A stretch of DNA of 64,000 nt. It comes from Shimia ponticola (GTDB lineage: Bacteria > Pseudomonadota > Alphaproteobacteria > Rhodobacterales > Rhodobacteraceae). Positions 46,567 to 55,666 of the stretch are shown here, in pieces. Where the stretch lies: the NCBI RefSeq assembly GCF_007995215.1, contig NZ_VCDK01000003.1, positions 806,001 to 870,000 of the forward strand. Reading direction: 5' to 3'. The notes under the pieces are model-generated. The model saw only the letters and a program-made list of their open reading frames with translations. It was not told where the DNA came from and made no database searches. Position 1 is the stretch's first letter; every line of letters begins with the position of its first letter. Both the position numbers and the translations under genes were made by a program.

Positions 46567-46608
46567 GGACCTCCAGAACGGCGCGCCGCATTTTTCGAAG
46601 GGAGGTCC
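46567..46608 (-). promoter_or_regulatory. Hairpin sequestering the Shine-Dalgarno of the EamA gene
   Basis: Read on the minus strand, GGACCTCC (46608 to 46601) is the exact complement of GGAGGTCC (46574 to 46567), which contains the SD of the downstream ATG at 46562. The loop is 26 bases and GC-rich. A second hairpin, ATCAC-TTGC-GTGAT, lies just upstream (about 46629 to 46616). It could be a translational switch or thermosensor. No known riboswitch class was recognised. Confidence 0.5.
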
Positions 46609-46667
46609 CGACGGCATCACGCAAGTGATGTGCGACGCTTCAGAAATTGCGCCAAACGCCTGTTAGG

Positions 46668-47483
46668 TCAAGCCGGACCTGCGGCGGCCAGGCGCCCGCC
46701 TTGGCGCACCATCTCGATCCGGGTGGCCTTGCCAGTGCGATCATCGGTTTCCACGTAAACGCCGCTAAGCGTCGCGTCACCCGTCGCCGGGGTAAAGCGG
46801 CCCTTGGGCATGCCGGTCACAAAGCGGCGCAGAGGTTCGGCGGGCTCCATCCCGATCACGGAGTTGTAGTCACCGCACATCCCGGCGTCGGTCAGATACC
46901 CGGTGCCTTTGGGCAGGATCTGCGCATCGCCCGTTGGGACGTGAGTGTGGGTTCCGACAACCAGTGAAGCCTTACCGTCGCAGAAATGCCCGACGCCCAT
47001 TTTCTCGGATGTCGCCTCGCAATGGATGTCGATGATGCTGGCCTGCGCAGTGCCGCCCAGCGGGTGACGACGCAGGACAGTGTCCAATTCGCTGAACGGA
47101 TCGTCAAAGGGCCGCTTCATAAAGACCTGACCCAGCACCTGAGCGACCAGCACCTTGCGCCCGCGCGTCGCCTCAAACAGCGCCACACCGCGCCCCGGGG
47201 CCGCCTTAGAAAAGTTAAGAGGGCGGATAATGCGCGGTTCGGTTTCGATGTAAGACAGCATGTCCTTTTGATCGAAGGCGTGATCCCCGAGGGTCAGGCA
47301 ATCGACACCAGCGTCGAGGAGCGTCTTGGCATGCGCACCGGAAAGCCCCACGCCAGAGGTGGCGTTTTCGCCGTTCACCACAACGAAATCCAGTTTCCAC
47401 GCCTCGCGCAGCTTCGGCACCATTTCGACGATGGCCGCGCGCCCGGCACGGCCCATCACATCACCAAGAAAAAGCAGTTTCAT
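46668..47483 (-). CDS. TIGR00282 family metallophosphoesterase (YmdB-like)
   Basis: A 271-residue calcineurin-like phosphoesterase. 'MKLLFLGDVMGRAGR' has the first metal Asp; 'VVNGENATSGVGL' holds the family NGEN motif; 'HCEATSEKMG' and 'GTHTHVPTGDAQILPKGTGYLTDAGMCGDYNSVIGM' supply the later histidines. Relatives such as YmdB hydrolyse 2',3'-cyclic nucleotides. It is last in a minus-strand row after mgtE and 5-FCL, 91 bases downstream. Confidence 0.9.
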   Translation of the reverse strand: MKLLFLGDVMGRAGRAAIVEMVPKLREAWKLDFVVVNGENATSGVGLSGAHAKTLLDAGVDCLTLGDHAFDQKDMLSYIETEPRIIRPLNFSKAAPGRGVALFEATRGRKVLVAQVLGQVFMKRPFDDPFSELDTVLRRHPLGGTAQASIIDIHCEATSEKMGVGHFCDGKASLVVGTHTHVPTGDAQILPKGTGYLTDAGMCGDYNSVIGMEPAEPLRRFVTGMPKGRFTPATGDATLSGVYVETDDRTGKATRIEMVRQGGRLAAAGPA

Positions 47484-47531
47484 AGCGCAGGGTGCTACGC
47501 GATTGCCGCACTCAGGACCAGCGTCGGAAAT

Positions 47532-47554
47532 GAGTATTTTTGAAACATAGAAGG
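47532..47554 (+). repeat. Dispersed 23-base intergenic repeat, copy 2
   Basis: GAGTATTTTTGAAACATAGAAGG, matching copy 1 (1463-1485, other strand) at 20 of 23 positions. It sits in the 91-base gap between 5-FCL and the phosphoesterase gene. Confidence 0.5.
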
Positions 47555-47574
47555 GATCAGGCTGTGCCGTGACC

Positions 47575-48132
47575 CTAGTTGGGCGTCAGGATGCCCGCTT
47601 CGGTGATGATCATATCAAGCGGTTGATCGGTGGGTTCCAGCGGAAGATCATCGGCCTCTTGCGCGGCGAAGGCGAAACCCGCAGCGAGGCAGGCGCCGTT
47701 GGCACGCAAACCCTCAAGGGTTCGGTCATAAAACCCGCCGCCATAGCCCAGCCGCCCGCCCTGTCGGTCAAAGGCGACGAGTGGCACAATGACGATTTCG
47801 GGCGTCATCCATTCCGGATGCTCCGGGATCATGGCTTTGAAAGGGCCTGGGACGAGCGGCATGTCGGGTTCCCAAAGCGCGAATTTAAGTGGCTGACCTG
47901 CGGCCTGAATGACCGGGATTCCGACCGGGCCATGGGCGGCCGCTTCCTCCATTGCCGGGCGGGGGTCGATTTCAGTCTGGATCGGCATGAAACCTGCAAC
48001 AGGCACGCCGCGATGTCCTGCCAGAAAGCTGGACAGATATGCAGCCTGATCTGCCTGAGCCGCGCCATGGGCGGTCTTGCGACGGGCGAAGGCCGCTTTG
48101 CGCGCAGCTGTTTTGATGTCGGTGAGGGTCAT
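47575..48132 (-). CDS. 5-formyltetrahydrofolate cyclo-ligase
   Basis: A 185-residue enzyme converting 5-formyl-THF to 5,10-methenyl-THF with ATP. 'VPLVAFDRQGGRLGYGGGFYDRTL' contains the conserved GYGGGFYDR ATP/substrate motif (about 132-140), and the N-terminal 'RKAAFARRKTAH' is typical. The start overlaps the mgtE stop by four bases. No 6S RNA lies beside it, unlike some proteobacterial ygfA loci. Confidence 0.92.
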   Translation of the reverse strand: MTLTDIKTAARKAAFARRKTAHGAAQADQAAYLSSFLAGHRGVPVAGFMPIQTEIDPRPAMEEAAAHGPVGIPVIQAAGQPLKFALWEPDMPLVPGPFKAMIPEHPEWMTPEIVIVPLVAFDRQGGRLGYGGGFYDRTLEGLRANGACLAAGFAFAAQEADDLPLEPTDQPLDMIITEAGILTPN

Positions 48133-49505
48133 AGCAGGACAGCCGCCGCGAGACCGAGAAAGGCGAAGAAGCCCACGACGTCGGTCACCGTGGTCACGAA
48201 GGCGCCAGAGGCTAGCGCGGGGTCAATGCCCAGCCGATCCAGGATAACGGGGATCACCGTCCCAGCGAGGCCCGCAACGACAAGGTTGATCACCATGGCC
48301 GCGGCAATGACCGCACCAAGCAGGGGCGAGCCGAACCAGATCACGCCGACAACCGCCATCACGATGGCGAAAATCAGCCCATTGATCAGCCCCACAGCGC
48401 ATTCCCGCCGGATCACCCGCCACACGTTCGAGGCGGTCAGGTCCTTGGTTGCGATTGAGCGCACGGCGACCGTCATGGACTGTGTCGCTGCGTTGCCGCC
48501 CATCGACGCCACGATCGGCATGAGAACCGCGAGCGCCACGACCTGTGCAATCGCGTCTTCGAACATCGCGATCACCAGCGAGGCAAGGATCGCAGTCACG
48601 AGGTTGATGGCCAGCCAAGGCAGACGATTTCGCGTTGTCCTAATGACGCGGTCCGTCAGTGAGCCGCCCTCGCCCACGCCCGCGAGACGCAGGATGTCTT
48701 CTTCGTGCTCTTCGTCGAGCACGATCATGGCGTCATCGATGGTGATCACCCCGACAAGGCGATCATTCTCGTCAACGACCGGGGCGCTGATCAAGTGGTA
48801 CTGGTTAAAGGCATAGGCCACCTCGCCTTCGTCCTGGTCGGCAGGGATGACGCGGAAACTGTCCTCTGTGATGTCCTTGAGCGGGACCTCGCGGCGCGCA
48901 CCAAGCAAGCGGCCCAACGTGACATAACCGGTAGGCTTCATCCGTGGGTCAACGAGGATCATGTGATAGAACTGTTCTGGCAATCCTTCGGACGAGCGCA
49001 GGAAATCAATGGCTTGCCCCACCGTCCAATGCTCGGGGCCCATCACGACTTCGCGTTGCATCAGTCGGCCGGCGGATTCCTCCGGATAGGAAAGCGACTG
49101 TTCCACAGCGACTCGATCGGCGTCTTCGAGAACGTCGAGAATAGCCTCTTGTTGCGGCTCGTTCAGATCCTCCAGCAGGTCGACAACATCGTCACTGTCC
49201 AGATCGCGGACGGCTTCGGTCAGGATGTTTTCGGGCAGGAAATCGATGATGTCTTCGCGGATGGACTCATCCAGTTCGGACAGTACATCGCCATCCACGA
49301 CGCGCGGCGTCAGCACAATCAATTCACGCCGCTGGCCATGATCCAACTGTTCCAGAAGGTCGGCAATGTCCGCTGCGTGGAGCGGTTCGAACAGATCGTT
49401 TAGCCGATCAGAGCTTCCTGCGGCCAGCGCAAGCCGCACGGCAGGCGCGAGGCTTTGATCCAAATCGTATCCGTCTTGGTCGTCTATCAGATCGTTCTCA
49501 GACAT
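48129..49505 (-). CDS. mgtE: Magnesium transporter MgtE
   Basis: A 458-residue channel. An acidic MgtE_N domain (about 30-135, 'LHAADIADLLEQLDHGQR', 'DDVVDLLEDLNEPQQEAIL') is followed by two CBS domains (about 140-265, 'APVVDENDRLVGVITIDDAMIVL') and a five-helix pore (about 290-458, with 'PIVASMGGNAATQSMTVAVRSIA' carrying the GGN-type selectivity region). The cytosolic domains gate the pore by Mg2+. AAAGGAGCC precedes ATG 49505; the frame extends 22 codons upstream without family sequence. No M-box was seen. Confidence 0.93.
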   Translation of the reverse strand: MSENDLIDDQDGYDLDQSLAPAVRLALAAGSSDRLNDLFEPLHAADIADLLEQLDHGQRRELIVLTPRVVDGDVLSELDESIREDIIDFLPENILTEAVRDLDSDDVVDLLEDLNEPQQEAILDVLEDADRVAVEQSLSYPEESAGRLMQREVVMGPEHWTVGQAIDFLRSSEGLPEQFYHMILVDPRMKPTGYVTLGRLLGARREVPLKDITEDSFRVIPADQDEGEVAYAFNQYHLISAPVVDENDRLVGVITIDDAMIVLDEEHEEDILRLAGVGEGGSLTDRVIRTTRNRLPWLAINLVTAILASLVIAMFEDAIAQVVALAVLMPIVASMGGNAATQSMTVAVRSIATKDLTASNVWRVIRRECAVGLINGLIFAIVMAVVGVIWFGSPLLGAVIAAAMVINLVVAGLAGTVIPVILDRLGIDPALASGAFVTTVTDVVGFFAFLGLAAAVLL

Positions 49506-49598
49506 CGGGACGGCTCCTTTGAATGGGCATCGGGCGCATGGGCAACGGGCGCGGCGCATCCGTTTGACCACAAGCCACGGGGCTGATTAGGTCCGGGT

Positions 49599-50888
49599 AT
49601 GACGCGACACCTTCTTCTTGGCCAGACGCTATTGTTTACTGGCAATCCGTTTGCCGGCGACTGGCAAGACAGCGTGACCATCGACACCAATGGTGCGGTT
49701 TTGGTCGCGCAAGGCAAGATCATCGACGTGGGCGAGCGCGACGCCCTGAGAGCAGCCCATCCAGATGCCGAGGTTACCGATTACGGGACCGACCTGATTT
49801 GTCCGGGCTTTGTGGACGCCCATGCGCATTATCCGCAGACGGCGATCATCGCGAGTTGGGGCAAACGGCTTATCGACTGGCTCAACACCTATACGTTTCC
49901 CGAGGAAATGAGGCTGGCCGACCCGGAATATGCAGAAGAGATCGCAGATCGCTATTTTGACCTTGTGACAGCGGCGGGAACAACAACGACCTGCAGTTAC
50001 TGCACATCTGCGCCGACCTCGGTTGATGCGTATTTCCGGGCCGCGCAGGCGCGCGGCATGCGGGTGTACGGGGGCAAGACCTGCATGGATCGAAACGCGC
50101 CCGACGGACTTCGTGACACCGCCAAACGCGCCTATGACGAAACCAAGACGCTGTGCGACCGGTGGCACGGACACGATCGGTTGGGATACGTCATCACGCC
50201 CCGCTTTTCGCCGACCTCGACGATCGAACAACTGGATGCGTTGGGCAGTCTATGGGGCGAGCGTTCCGATTGCCTGATGCAAACGCATATCTCTGAGCAG
50301 GTTGAAGAAGTGGCTTGGGCCAAGGATCTGTTTCCTGAGGCGCGGGATTATCTGGACACATACGAGGCGTTTGGCCTGATCGGATCGCGCGCTGTCTATG
50401 GCCATGCCATCCACCTGGAGCCACGTGAAATCGACCGCATCAAAGAGGTTGGGGCCGCCCTGGTGCATTGTCCGACGTCGAACACGTTTATCGGATCGGG
50501 CCTTTTCGACATGAGCCTGGCACGGCGCGGTCTGGTGGTTGGGCTTGCAACCGACACCGGCGGCGGTTCGTCATTCTCGATGCTGCGGACCATGGCCGCG
50601 GCCTATGAGATCGGGCAATTGCGCGGGACGGCGATGCATCCATCACAGTTGCTTTGGCTTGCGACCCAGGGCTCTGCGCAAGCCTTGCATGCCGGCGACC
50701 AGATCGGAGCGCTGAAAGCCGGGCACGAAGCCGACATCTGTGTGCTGGATCTGGCCTCCACCTCTGCCATCGCGCAGCGCCACGCTCATGCGGATGGCCC
50801 GTGGGAGGCGATCTTTCCGACGATCATGATGGGCGACGACCGGGCCGTGCGGGACGTCTGGATTGGCGGTGTGCGGCAGGCCGCCTAG
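49599..50888 (+). CDS. guaD: Guanine deaminase
   Basis: A 429-residue amidohydrolase turning guanine into xanthine and ammonia. Metal site 'PGFVDAHAHYPQTAIIASWGKRLIDWLNTYTFPEE' (first HxH and the guanine-deaminase-specific stretch), 'MQTHISEQVEEV', 'YGHAIHL' and 'GLATDTGGGSSFSMLRTM' supply the metal ligands and catalytic Asp. Its stop overlaps the convergent 8-oxoguanine deaminase gene by four bases. Confidence 0.94.
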   Translation: MTRHLLLGQTLLFTGNPFAGDWQDSVTIDTNGAVLVAQGKIIDVGERDALRAAHPDAEVTDYGTDLICPGFVDAHAHYPQTAIIASWGKRLIDWLNTYTFPEEMRLADPEYAEEIADRYFDLVTAAGTTTTCSYCTSAPTSVDAYFRAAQARGMRVYGGKTCMDRNAPDGLRDTAKRAYDETKTLCDRWHGHDRLGYVITPRFSPTSTIEQLDALGSLWGERSDCLMQTHISEQVEEVAWAKDLFPEARDYLDTYEAFGLIGSRAVYGHAIHLEPREIDRIKEVGAALVHCPTSNTFIGSGLFDMSLARRGLVVGLATDTGGGSSFSMLRTMAAAYEIGQLRGTAMHPSQLLWLATQGSAQALHAGDQIGALKAGHEADICVLDLASTSAIAQRHAHADGPWEAIFPTIMMGDDRAVRDVWIGGVRQAA

Positions 50889-52216
50889 GCCATCAATTTC
50901 CGGGCCAAAATGTTCTGACGTGCGACGGCCTTGCTAACGTCGAAGCTGGTGATGTGACCCTCCTGCACGACGGCACGACCGTCAACGAAGAGATCACGCA
51001 CCCGCGTTGGACCAGCCAGCAAGAGCGCGGCGGGGTCCCATGAGCCAGCGGTTTCCACGCCGCCAATGTCCCAAACGGCAATGTCGGCGCGTTTGCCTAT
51101 AGCAAGCTGCCCGATGTCATCGCGGCCCAAGACCTGTGCGCCGCCCCGCGTCGCAATTTCAAGCGCCTCGCGTGGAGACATCGCATCTGCGCCCTTTGCC
51201 AAACGTTGAAGCAACATGGCTTGCCGCGCCTCAAGGATCAGGTTGCCGGTGTCGTTTGACGCCGAGCCGTCGACACCCAAGCCAACAGGCACAAGCGCGT
51301 CACGCATCTCGCGCACAGGGGCGATGCCCGAGGCCAGCCGACAGTTCGAACACGGGCAATGCGCCACGCCTGTCTGGGTGCGCGCAAACAAGTCGATTTC
51401 ATCCGCGTCCAATTGCACGCAATGGGCGTGCCAGACATCCGAGCCAACCCAGCCAAGGTCTTGGGCATATTGGCCCGGTCGGCAGCCGAAGTTTTCGAGA
51501 GAATAGGCAATATCTTCGCTGTTTTCAGCGAGGTGGGTGTGCATCATCACACCCTTGTCGCGCGCGAGCAGTGCAGCGTTCCTCATCAGATCCCGGCTGA
51601 CGGAAAACGGGGAACATGGCGCGACCCCAACACGCACCATCGCGCCGGGGGCCGGATCGTGGAAGGCATCGATCACACGGATGCTGTCCTTTAGGATCGC
51701 ATCTTCGTCTTCGACCACGCTGTCGGGCGGCAGGCCGCCGTCGCTTTCTCCGATGCTCATCGACCCGCGCGTGGCGTGAAACCTAAGCCCAACCTCTTGA
51801 GCGGCGGCAATCGTGTCATCCAGACGCGACCCATTTGGATAGAGATAGAGGTGATCGCTGGTCGTGGTGCAACCCGACAGGGCCAGTTCTGCCAAGCCGA
51901 CCTGCGCAGAGATGAACATCTCTTCGGGTCCGAACTTTTCCCAAATGGGGTAGAGCGTTTGCAACCAGCCAAAGAGCAGAGCGTTCTGTGCTTCGGGTAC
52001 GGCACGGGTCAACGTTTGATAAAGATGATGGTGCGTGTTCACGAGGCCCGGAGTCACGACACATCCGGCAACAGAGACCGTGTGATCCCCGCTAAGCCCG
52101 TGACCTATCTCCGAGATCACGCCATCCGTTACGCGGATGTCCTGATCCACAAGTTCCCGGCGCGCGTCGTCCATCGTCACGATGGTTTGCGCGTTCTTCA
52201 AAACGAATTCAGCCAT
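50885..52216 (-). CDS. 8-oxoguanine deaminase
   Basis: A 443-residue amidohydrolase of the TrzN/AtzB/8-oxoguanine deaminase group. 'VTPGLVNTHHHLYQTLTRAVP', 'TTTSDHLYLYPNG', 'MHTHLAENSEDI', 'HAHCVQLD' and 'GLGVDGSASNDTGNLILEAR' match that family, which converts 8-oxoguanine to urate. The combination of NTHHHLYQ and CNCRLASG-like 'CSNCRLASGIAPV' makes 8-oxoguanine the likely substrate. Its start overlaps the hisN-like stop by eight bases. Confidence 0.87.
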   Translation of the reverse strand: MAEFVLKNAQTIVTMDDARRELVDQDIRVTDGVISEIGHGLSGDHTVSVAGCVVTPGLVNTHHHLYQTLTRAVPEAQNALLFGWLQTLYPIWEKFGPEEMFISAQVGLAELALSGCTTTSDHLYLYPNGSRLDDTIAAAQEVGLRFHATRGSMSIGESDGGLPPDSVVEDEDAILKDSIRVIDAFHDPAPGAMVRVGVAPCSPFSVSRDLMRNAALLARDKGVMMHTHLAENSEDIAYSLENFGCRPGQYAQDLGWVGSDVWHAHCVQLDADEIDLFARTQTGVAHCPCSNCRLASGIAPVREMRDALVPVGLGVDGSASNDTGNLILEARQAMLLQRLAKGADAMSPREALEIATRGGAQVLGRDDIGQLAIGKRADIAVWDIGGVETAGSWDPAALLLAGPTRVRDLFVDGRAVVQEGHITSFDVSKAVARQNILARKLMA

Positions 52217-53027
52217 TCATGCAGTCCTTCAGGATTGCGAGCGCCTGCGCATGGATTTCCGCATTGGCGGCTGCAATGGCGCGCCCGCCATGATGCGCCG
52301 CCTCACCGGACCAATCGGTAACGATTCCGCCTGCCGCCTGCACGACAGCAATCGGCGCTTGGATATCATACGAATTCAGGCCCGCTTCGATGACCAGATC
52401 AATATGCCCGCCCGCCAGCAGCGCATAGGCATAGCAGTCCATGCCGTAGCGCACCAATTGCGCCTGATCTGCAACGGTGTGGAAAGCGGCCTGTTCTTTG
52501 GTCGTGCCAACTTCGGGAAAGGTCGTGAACACCGTGGCCTGTGACAGGTCGCGCGGGGCCCGTGTTCTCAGTGGGACACGTCCCATTGGACCGTCGCACC
52601 ATGCCTCACCGAACCCACCGACAAAGCGGTCCTTGATATAGGGCTGATCAATGATGCCAAATTGAGGGCCGTCTTTGGTGCCTGCGGCAATCAGCGTTCC
52701 CCATGTGGGTGTGCCGCTGACAAATCCACGGGTGCCGTCAATTGGGTCGATGACCCAAACAACACCGCTTGTCCCGGTCTGATCATCAAGTTCCTCGCCG
52801 ATGATCGCATCGTCGGGCCTGTGTTCAGCAAGAACCTGACGGATTGCGATTTCCGCGTTGCGGTCGGCCACGGTGACCGGATCGTAATCACCGTCAAGCT
52901 TGTTGTCCGCAACCAATCCTGCGGTTCGGAAATGCGGCAGCGTCGCTTCGGCGGCGGCGTCGGCACATAAAAAGGCCGCCGAACGGACGGCGGCCTGAAG
53001 CTCTGAGCTCACAGCAAGATCATGCAT
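52209..53027 (-). CDS. hisN: Inositol-monophosphatase-family phosphatase, histidinol-phosphatase type
   Basis: A 272-residue Mg2+ phosphatase. Metal motifs are 'DPVTVADRNAE', 'IIGEELDD' and 'VWVIDPIDGTRGFVSGTPTWGTLIA'; the final site is 'GLNSYDIQAPIAVVQAAGGIVTDWSG'. The 'DGTRGF.SG.P.WG' string is typical of the HisN histidinol-phosphate phosphatase subgroup. GGAGG lies eight bases before ATG 53027. Since it joins a purine deaminase gene, a different sugar or nucleotide phosphate remains possible. Confidence 0.85.
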   Translation of the reverse strand: MHDLAVSSELQAAVRSAAFLCADAAAEATLPHFRTAGLVADNKLDGDYDPVTVADRNAEIAIRQVLAEHRPDDAIIGEELDDQTGTSGVVWVIDPIDGTRGFVSGTPTWGTLIAAGTKDGPQFGIIDQPYIKDRFVGGFGEAWCDGPMGRVPLRTRAPRDLSQATVFTTFPEVGTTKEQAAFHTVADQAQLVRYGMDCYAYALLAGGHIDLVIEAGLNSYDIQAPIAVVQAAGGIVTDWSGEAAHHGGRAIAAANAEIHAQALAILKDCMNG

Positions 53028-53092
53028 TTCTGAACCTCCGGTTACACCCCGGCTAGGAGTGTCGGACCGGTCGGTCAAGTCATTCGGTACAA

Positions 53093-53467
53093 TCAGGCGA
53101 CGTCAGACAAGACGCGTGCAAGCTCGAACAAGCGGCGACGCTGATTTTCCGGGATCGAGTAGTAGGATCGCACAAGTTCCAGCGCCTCTTTATCGGCAAG
53201 GATATCGCTCGGCAGGCCGGACTCGTCGGACGGTTGGCTTTGCTTGGCTTGGTCCAGACCCTCGAAGAAGAAGCTGACCTGTACGCCCAGCGCATCTGCA
53301 ATGTCCCAAAGGCGAGACGCGCTTACGCGATTCATACCAGTTTCATACTTCTGAATCTGTTGAAACTTGATACCAACTTGCTCTGCCAGTTGTTGTTGTG
53401 TCATGCCGATCATCCACCGGCGCTGGCGAACACGTTTCCCGACATGGACATCCACGGGATGCTTCAT
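53093..53467 (-). CDS. XRE family helix-turn-helix regulator
   Basis: A 124-residue DNA-binding protein. Residues 10-66 form the HTH: 'VGKRVRQRRWMIGMTQQQLAEQVGIKFQQIQKYETGMNRVSASRLWDIADALGV'. The C-terminus (about 85-120) is helical. Close relatives are widespread in alphaproteobacteria and often linked to stationary-phase or polymer regulation; targets here are unknown. The 252-base gap to 53720 holds no other gene and probably carries both promoters. Confidence 0.9.
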   Translation of the reverse strand: MKHPVDVHVGKRVRQRRWMIGMTQQQLAEQVGIKFQQIQKYETGMNRVSASRLWDIADALGVQVSFFFEGLDQAKQSQPSDESGLPSDILADKEALELVRSYYSIPENQRRRLFELARVLSDVA

Positions 53468-53719
53468 CTTCTTCTCCTATTGGCCCTTCACCCGTCTAAC
53501 ACGAGCAGCCACCCCCCACACAACCTGACGTTTTGTCAGCCAAATGATGGTTAACAGCGTCAAAAAGAGGTAGCATGATACACTTTTTCTAGTTTTAGCC
53601 TATTTTTTGGGCGATTTTCGCGGCCTGCCCAGGGCCGATTCCTGTGACACCGCCGCGTTGTGATCACCACCCACCTAAGGTAGCGTCGCGCCGAGCAACA
53701 CAAGTCTAAGAGGTCATAC

Positions 53720-54694
53720 ATGCGCGCCCTGCAAGTCGTCAATTTCGACGCGTCACCCGAGCTACGACAACTTGAAATTCCTAAAGCTGGAAGGGGTCAA
53801 TTGCGCATTCGGATCGAAGCCTGCGGTCTGAATTTTGCAGACCTTCTCATGATGAAGGGCACGTATCAGGAAACGCCGGAACCTCCGTTCACGCTTGGGC
53901 TCGAGGTTGCAGGCGTCGTCGACGAGATCGGACCACACGCGTCGGGGTTTGAGATCGGGGACCGTGTCGCTGTCTTTGGCGGGTCTGGCGGGCTGGCCGA
54001 ATATGGCTGCTTTCCGGCCCCGCTTTGCGTGAAGCTTCCTGACAGCATGGATTTTGCGTCAGCGGCGGCATTTCAGGTCGCCTACGGCACGTCGCACCTC
54101 GCGCTGACCCATCGCGCAAACCTTCAGTCAGGTGAAACACTGGTCGTGTTGGGTGCAGCAGGCGGTGTGGGCCTGACTGCGGTTGAGATTGGCAAAGCCA
54201 TGGGCGCCAAGGTCATTGCAGTCGCCAGAGGCGCCGAGAAATGCGCCGTCGCGGAACAGGCCGGTGCCGATATCGCACTGAACAGCGAAACAACGGACCT
54301 CAAAGACGCGATCCGCAAAGCAGGCGGCGCAGACGTTGTCTATGACCCAGTTGGCGGCGACTTGGGCGACGCGGCCATGCGCGGGTTGAAACGCGGTGGT
54401 CGGTTCCTGGTGATCGGGTTTGCATCCGGCGACGTGCAAGACGTCAAACTGAATCATTTGCTGGTCAAGAATATTGCCGTCCACGGGTTCTATTGGGGCG
54501 GCTACCTCATGTTTGATCCCGGCGCACTACAGCGCTCAATGCAGGATCTGTTCGCGATGTACACCAACGGTACGCTGCATCCCCATATCGGCTTTCAAAC
54601 GGAACTTGCCGACGCGGTAACAGCCTTGGACAAGCTGCGGCGGCGTGAAACGACCGGCAAGGTCGTTGTCACCATGGATCATGCGGCCCCCTAG
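53720..54694 (+). CDS. NADPH:quinone oxidoreductase, MDR superfamily
   Basis: A 324-residue zinc-free medium-chain dehydrogenase/reductase. 'GLNFADLLMMKGTYQETPEPPFTLGLEVAGVVDEIG' is the catalytic-domain signature. The Rossmann motif is 'VLGAAGGVGLTAVEIGKAMGAKVIAVARG'. Members reduce quinones or enoyl-CoA-like substrates with NADPH. The 3' end overlaps the convergent LysR gene by four bases. Confidence 0.9.
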   Translation: MRALQVVNFDASPELRQLEIPKAGRGQLRIRIEACGLNFADLLMMKGTYQETPEPPFTLGLEVAGVVDEIGPHASGFEIGDRVAVFGGSGGLAEYGCFPAPLCVKLPDSMDFASAAAFQVAYGTSHLALTHRANLQSGETLVVLGAAGGVGLTAVEIGKAMGAKVIAVARGAEKCAVAEQAGADIALNSETTDLKDAIRKAGGADVVYDPVGGDLGDAAMRGLKRGGRFLVIGFASGDVQDVKLNHLLVKNIAVHGFYWGGYLMFDPGALQRSMQDLFAMYTNGTLHPHIGFQTELADAVTALDKLRRRETTGKVVVTMDHAAP

Positions 54695-55545
54695 GGGCGC
54701 GCGTAGGCGGCAGCGACAAGATCAGCCAAGGCGCCGATCGGCTCGCTGCCGTGATTCTCGCGGACATATTGATTGATCATCTGACTACCCAGCTCAGGCA
54801 GCGCGCCGTTGTGTGGGATCATCTCGAAATACGATGGATGACTTCCTGCCAGCATGGTGTGCACCGCAAGGTCGGCGCTGACCGAGGCTTCCACAGAGCG
54901 AGTGGAATGGCTTTCCACTGCCATTTCCCATGGGATACCTGCCCGATCCAGCGCGCGCTGAACCGGGCGGCGAAAGCTGCAGTTATACTCGTAGGCCAGG
55001 CGCAACGGGCGCTGTTTCCAGGCGGAGCCGCCTTTTGCACCGACCCAGACCAGCGGTACATCCGACAAATGACGCGCGCCCTCTGGCAATTCGGTTTCGG
55101 TCGTCAGGATGATGTCACATTCGCCATTGATGAACTGCTGCTTAAGCCGACCGGTATAGGACGACATCAACTGAACTTTCATGCGGGGATAATTCGCGCT
55201 GAACGTTTGCAGCACTGACGGAATATAGGGAAACACGATGTCATGCGGCACGCCAAGCGTGATTTCGCCCTCAAACTGGCTATCGGTCAGACGCGCGAGA
55301 ACCTCATCATTCAGGGCCAGCATCTGACGCGCGTAGCCAACGAGTTGTTCTCCCGTGGCCGTCAGGGCAATCGTTCGATTTGAGCGGTCCAGCAGATCAA
55401 TGCCCAAAGACTCCTCAAGCCGCTTGAGCTGCATCGAGACGGCAGATTGTGTGAGATTGAGCGCCCCTGCCGCGCGGGTGACACCGCCGAGGTCAGACAC
55501 AGTCACAAAGGAGCGTAGGGCCGTCAGGTCAAGATTTCTGGGCAT
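54691..55545 (-). CDS. LysR family transcriptional regulator
   Basis: A 284-residue regulator. The N-terminal winged HTH (residues 5-62) reads 'LTALRSFVTVSDLGGVTRAAGALNLTQSAVSMQLKRLEESLGIDLLDRS'. The C-terminal effector domain starts about residue 90 ('GEITLGVPHDIVFPYIPSVLQTF'). It is divergent from the DUF1127 gene across an AT-rich 121-base gap that should hold its binding site. Confidence 0.92.
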   Translation of the reverse strand: MPRNLDLTALRSFVTVSDLGGVTRAAGALNLTQSAVSMQLKRLEESLGIDLLDRSNRTIALTATGEQLVGYARQMLALNDEVLARLTDSQFEGEITLGVPHDIVFPYIPSVLQTFSANYPRMKVQLMSSYTGRLKQQFINGECDIILTTETELPEGARHLSDVPLVWVGAKGGSAWKQRPLRLAYEYNCSFRRPVQRALDRAGIPWEMAVESHSTRSVEASVSADLAVHTMLAGSHPSYFEMIPHNGALPELGSQMINQYVRENHGSEPIGALADLVAAAYARP

Positions 55546-55666
55546 ATCACATCCTGTGATGTTTCATTTCATAATCATTCATTTTCAATATGCATCACTC
55601 TCCTCCATATGATCAAGCATGATGATGAGTTGACGCCAAAAGATCAGAATTTGAGAGGAAAAGATC

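Noticed and set aside
46560-46640. Known riboswitch (guanidine, SAM-II, yybP-ykoY) before the EamA gene
   Set aside because: None of the conserved loop sequences of those classes could be matched; kept only as an unnamed SD-masking hairpin.
47484-47574. 6S RNA beside the 5-FCL gene
   Set aside because: The gap is only 91 bases and lacks a long bulged hairpin; the gap upstream of 5-FCL does not exist because it overlaps mgtE.
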